Below, piece after piece: positions 20,946 through 21,355 of a stretch of 21,355 nt of DNA. How positions within the stretch are numbered: position 1 is the stretch's first letter; every line of letters starts with the position of its first letter. The DNA lies in IMG/VR virus record IMGVR_UViG_3300032291_000491, positions 1 to 21,355 of that record; one strand, given 5' to 3'. The DNA is from a virus. Under the pieces are notes generated by a model. The model had not been told where the DNA came from. It worked only from the letters and a program-made list of their open reading frames with translations, and did not search any database. The position numbers were made by a program, and so were the translations under genes.

Positions 20946-21218
20946 TTAAGCGCCTTGACGAAGTACATTTACGGTCTGTGTGCTTGAAGCAACCACGCCG
21001 TAAAGTTTTTCACCATCTTGCATTTCAACTGAAAAAGAGATTCCAGCCCCTAGAAGGAATCCGTAACTTGTAGTAGTTACGCCTTCTCCACCGAGGTAGA
21101 CAGTTGCTCCTCCGCTTGGATTCTGAACATTGACTGTCTGCCCATCTTTACCAGCATAGTTAGACGAAATTTGTGTGGCTGTTGTGCCTACTGATACGCG
21201 TTCGTGTGTAATTGCCAT
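20946..21218 (-). CDS. Small beta-sandwich decoration-like protein
   Basis: A 90-residue protein with the pattern HERVSVGTTATQISSNYAGK, VNVQNPSGGATVYLGGEGVT, TTSYGFLLGAGISFSVEMQD, GEKLYGVVASSTQTVNVL. 'V-S-V-G-T-T-A-T', 'N-x-x-G-x-x-V-Y-L-G-G' and 'G-E-x-L-Y-G-V' are a familiar signature of small phage head or fibre decoration proteins, with unknown precise role. It has a good ribosome site (AAGGGAG, 5 bases before ATG) and is the first gene after the terminator at 21231-21270. With only 12 bases between terminator T-run and ATG, there is no room for a promoter of its own, so its transcript must come through the terminator or from further upstream. Confidence 0.6.
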   Translation of the reverse strand: MAITHERVSVGTTATQISSNYAGKDGQTVNVQNPSGGATVYLGGEGVTTTSYGFLLGAGISFSVEMQDGEKLYGVVASSTQTVNVLRQGA

Positions 21219-21230
21219 GATGCTCCCTTA

Positions 21231-21270
21231 GAAAAAAAGAGGGTGACTCATTTTACTGAATCACCCCCTT
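21231..21270 (-). terminator. Rho-independent terminator
   Basis: On the minus strand GGGTGATTCA (21257-21266) pairs with TGAGTCACCC (21241-21250), giving a 10-bp stem with one T-G pair around a 6-base loop (GTAAAA). It is followed by TCTTTTTTTC (21231-21240). It begins 9 bases after the stop of the partial gene at the right edge and ends just before the ribosome site of the next gene. Stem, loop and T-run are textbook. Because no promoter fits after it, it is more likely a leaky terminator that lowers expression of the fibre genes than a full stop. Confidence 0.85.
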
Positions 21271-21275
21271 TCGGA

Positions 21276-21355
21276 TTACTTGGAGGCGACTGTTTTCTTC
21301 GCCGTTGGTTTTTCAACTGCTTCAACCTCTGGCTCGGCTTTTGCCTCTACCTTTG
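21276..21355 (-). CDS. C-terminal end of an unidentified gene (partial)
   Basis: Only the last 26 codons are in the window, ending in the TAA at 21276-21278. They encode KVEAKAEPEVEAVEKPTAKK followed by TVASK, a lysine/glutamate/alanine-rich disordered tail. Such tails are common on small phage head proteins, but nothing here allows an identity. The strong terminator right after it would fit a highly expressed gene such as a capsid or head protein, which is only an inference from the general habit of phages. Confidence 0.55.
   Translation of the reverse strand, partial: KVEAKAEPEVEAVEKPTAKKTVASK

Noticed and set aside
1-21355. tRNA genes, integrase, lysin or packaging genes
   Set aside because: No cloverleaf-like sequence and no protein with these motifs was seen in any frame; they may lie outside the window.

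Overview
The window reads as part of the late (virion structure and assembly) region of a tailed phage with a long non-contractile tail (siphovirus type). All convincing genes lie on the minus strand and are transcribed from high to low coordinates. Genes are packed end to end, often with 1-nt TAATG or 4-nt ATGA stop/start overlaps. Shine-Dalgarno sites are strong (AAGGAGG, AAGGGGG) and overall GC is moderate, by eye in the mid-40s percent. Several proteins resemble families I know mainly from actinobacterial phages: the DUF6378-like protein, the metallophosphoesterase preceded by a small HTH protein, the CxxC plus VGSSC plus OB-fold protein, and the DUF5047-like tail protein. Other proteins (the NKTL fibre repeats, the MSHW protein, the glycine-rich fibres) resemble those of aquatic phages. 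A phage or prophage of a moderate-GC aquatic actinobacterium is a reasonable inference, not a proof.

Layout in transcription order. (1) 21276-21355 is the lysine/glutamate-rich C-terminus of a gene cut by the window edge, followed by a clear rho-independent terminator (21231-21270). (2) 21218-13736 holds eleven small to medium genes for surface, fibre or decoration proteins: beta-sandwich proteins, two families of paralogous fibres, two glycine-rich adhesin-like proteins and two small accessory proteins. Four of these proteins end in the same kind of short hydrophobic tail closed by glycine. (3) 13736-12106 is the neck: head-tail adaptor, stopper, HK97 gp10-like protein and tail terminator.

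(4) 12124-9049 is a block of non-structural genes set between the neck and the tail tube genes: a Com-like zinc ribbon overlapping a small HTH protein, a metallophosphoesterase, a DUF6378-like protein, and a zinc-ribbon/OB-fold protein that has its own good sigma70-type promoter. (5) 8926-7464 holds a small acidic protein and two tandem paralogous tail tube-like proteins. (6) 7406-6869 is the tail assembly chaperone, with a second frame reachable only by a +1 (or -2) frameshift. (7) 6869-3426 is the 1147-residue tape measure protein. (8) 3426-1 holds the minor tail and baseplate-like proteins, the last cut by the left edge.

The least ordinary part is 12124-9049. There a Com-like zinc ribbon (the type that activates translation of the mom DNA-modification gene in phage Mu) overlaps the start of the next gene, although no Mom-like gene is visible. 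No tRNA, rRNA, CRISPR array, integrase, lysin or insertion sequence was found, and no gene-free stretch exceeds about 125 bases.
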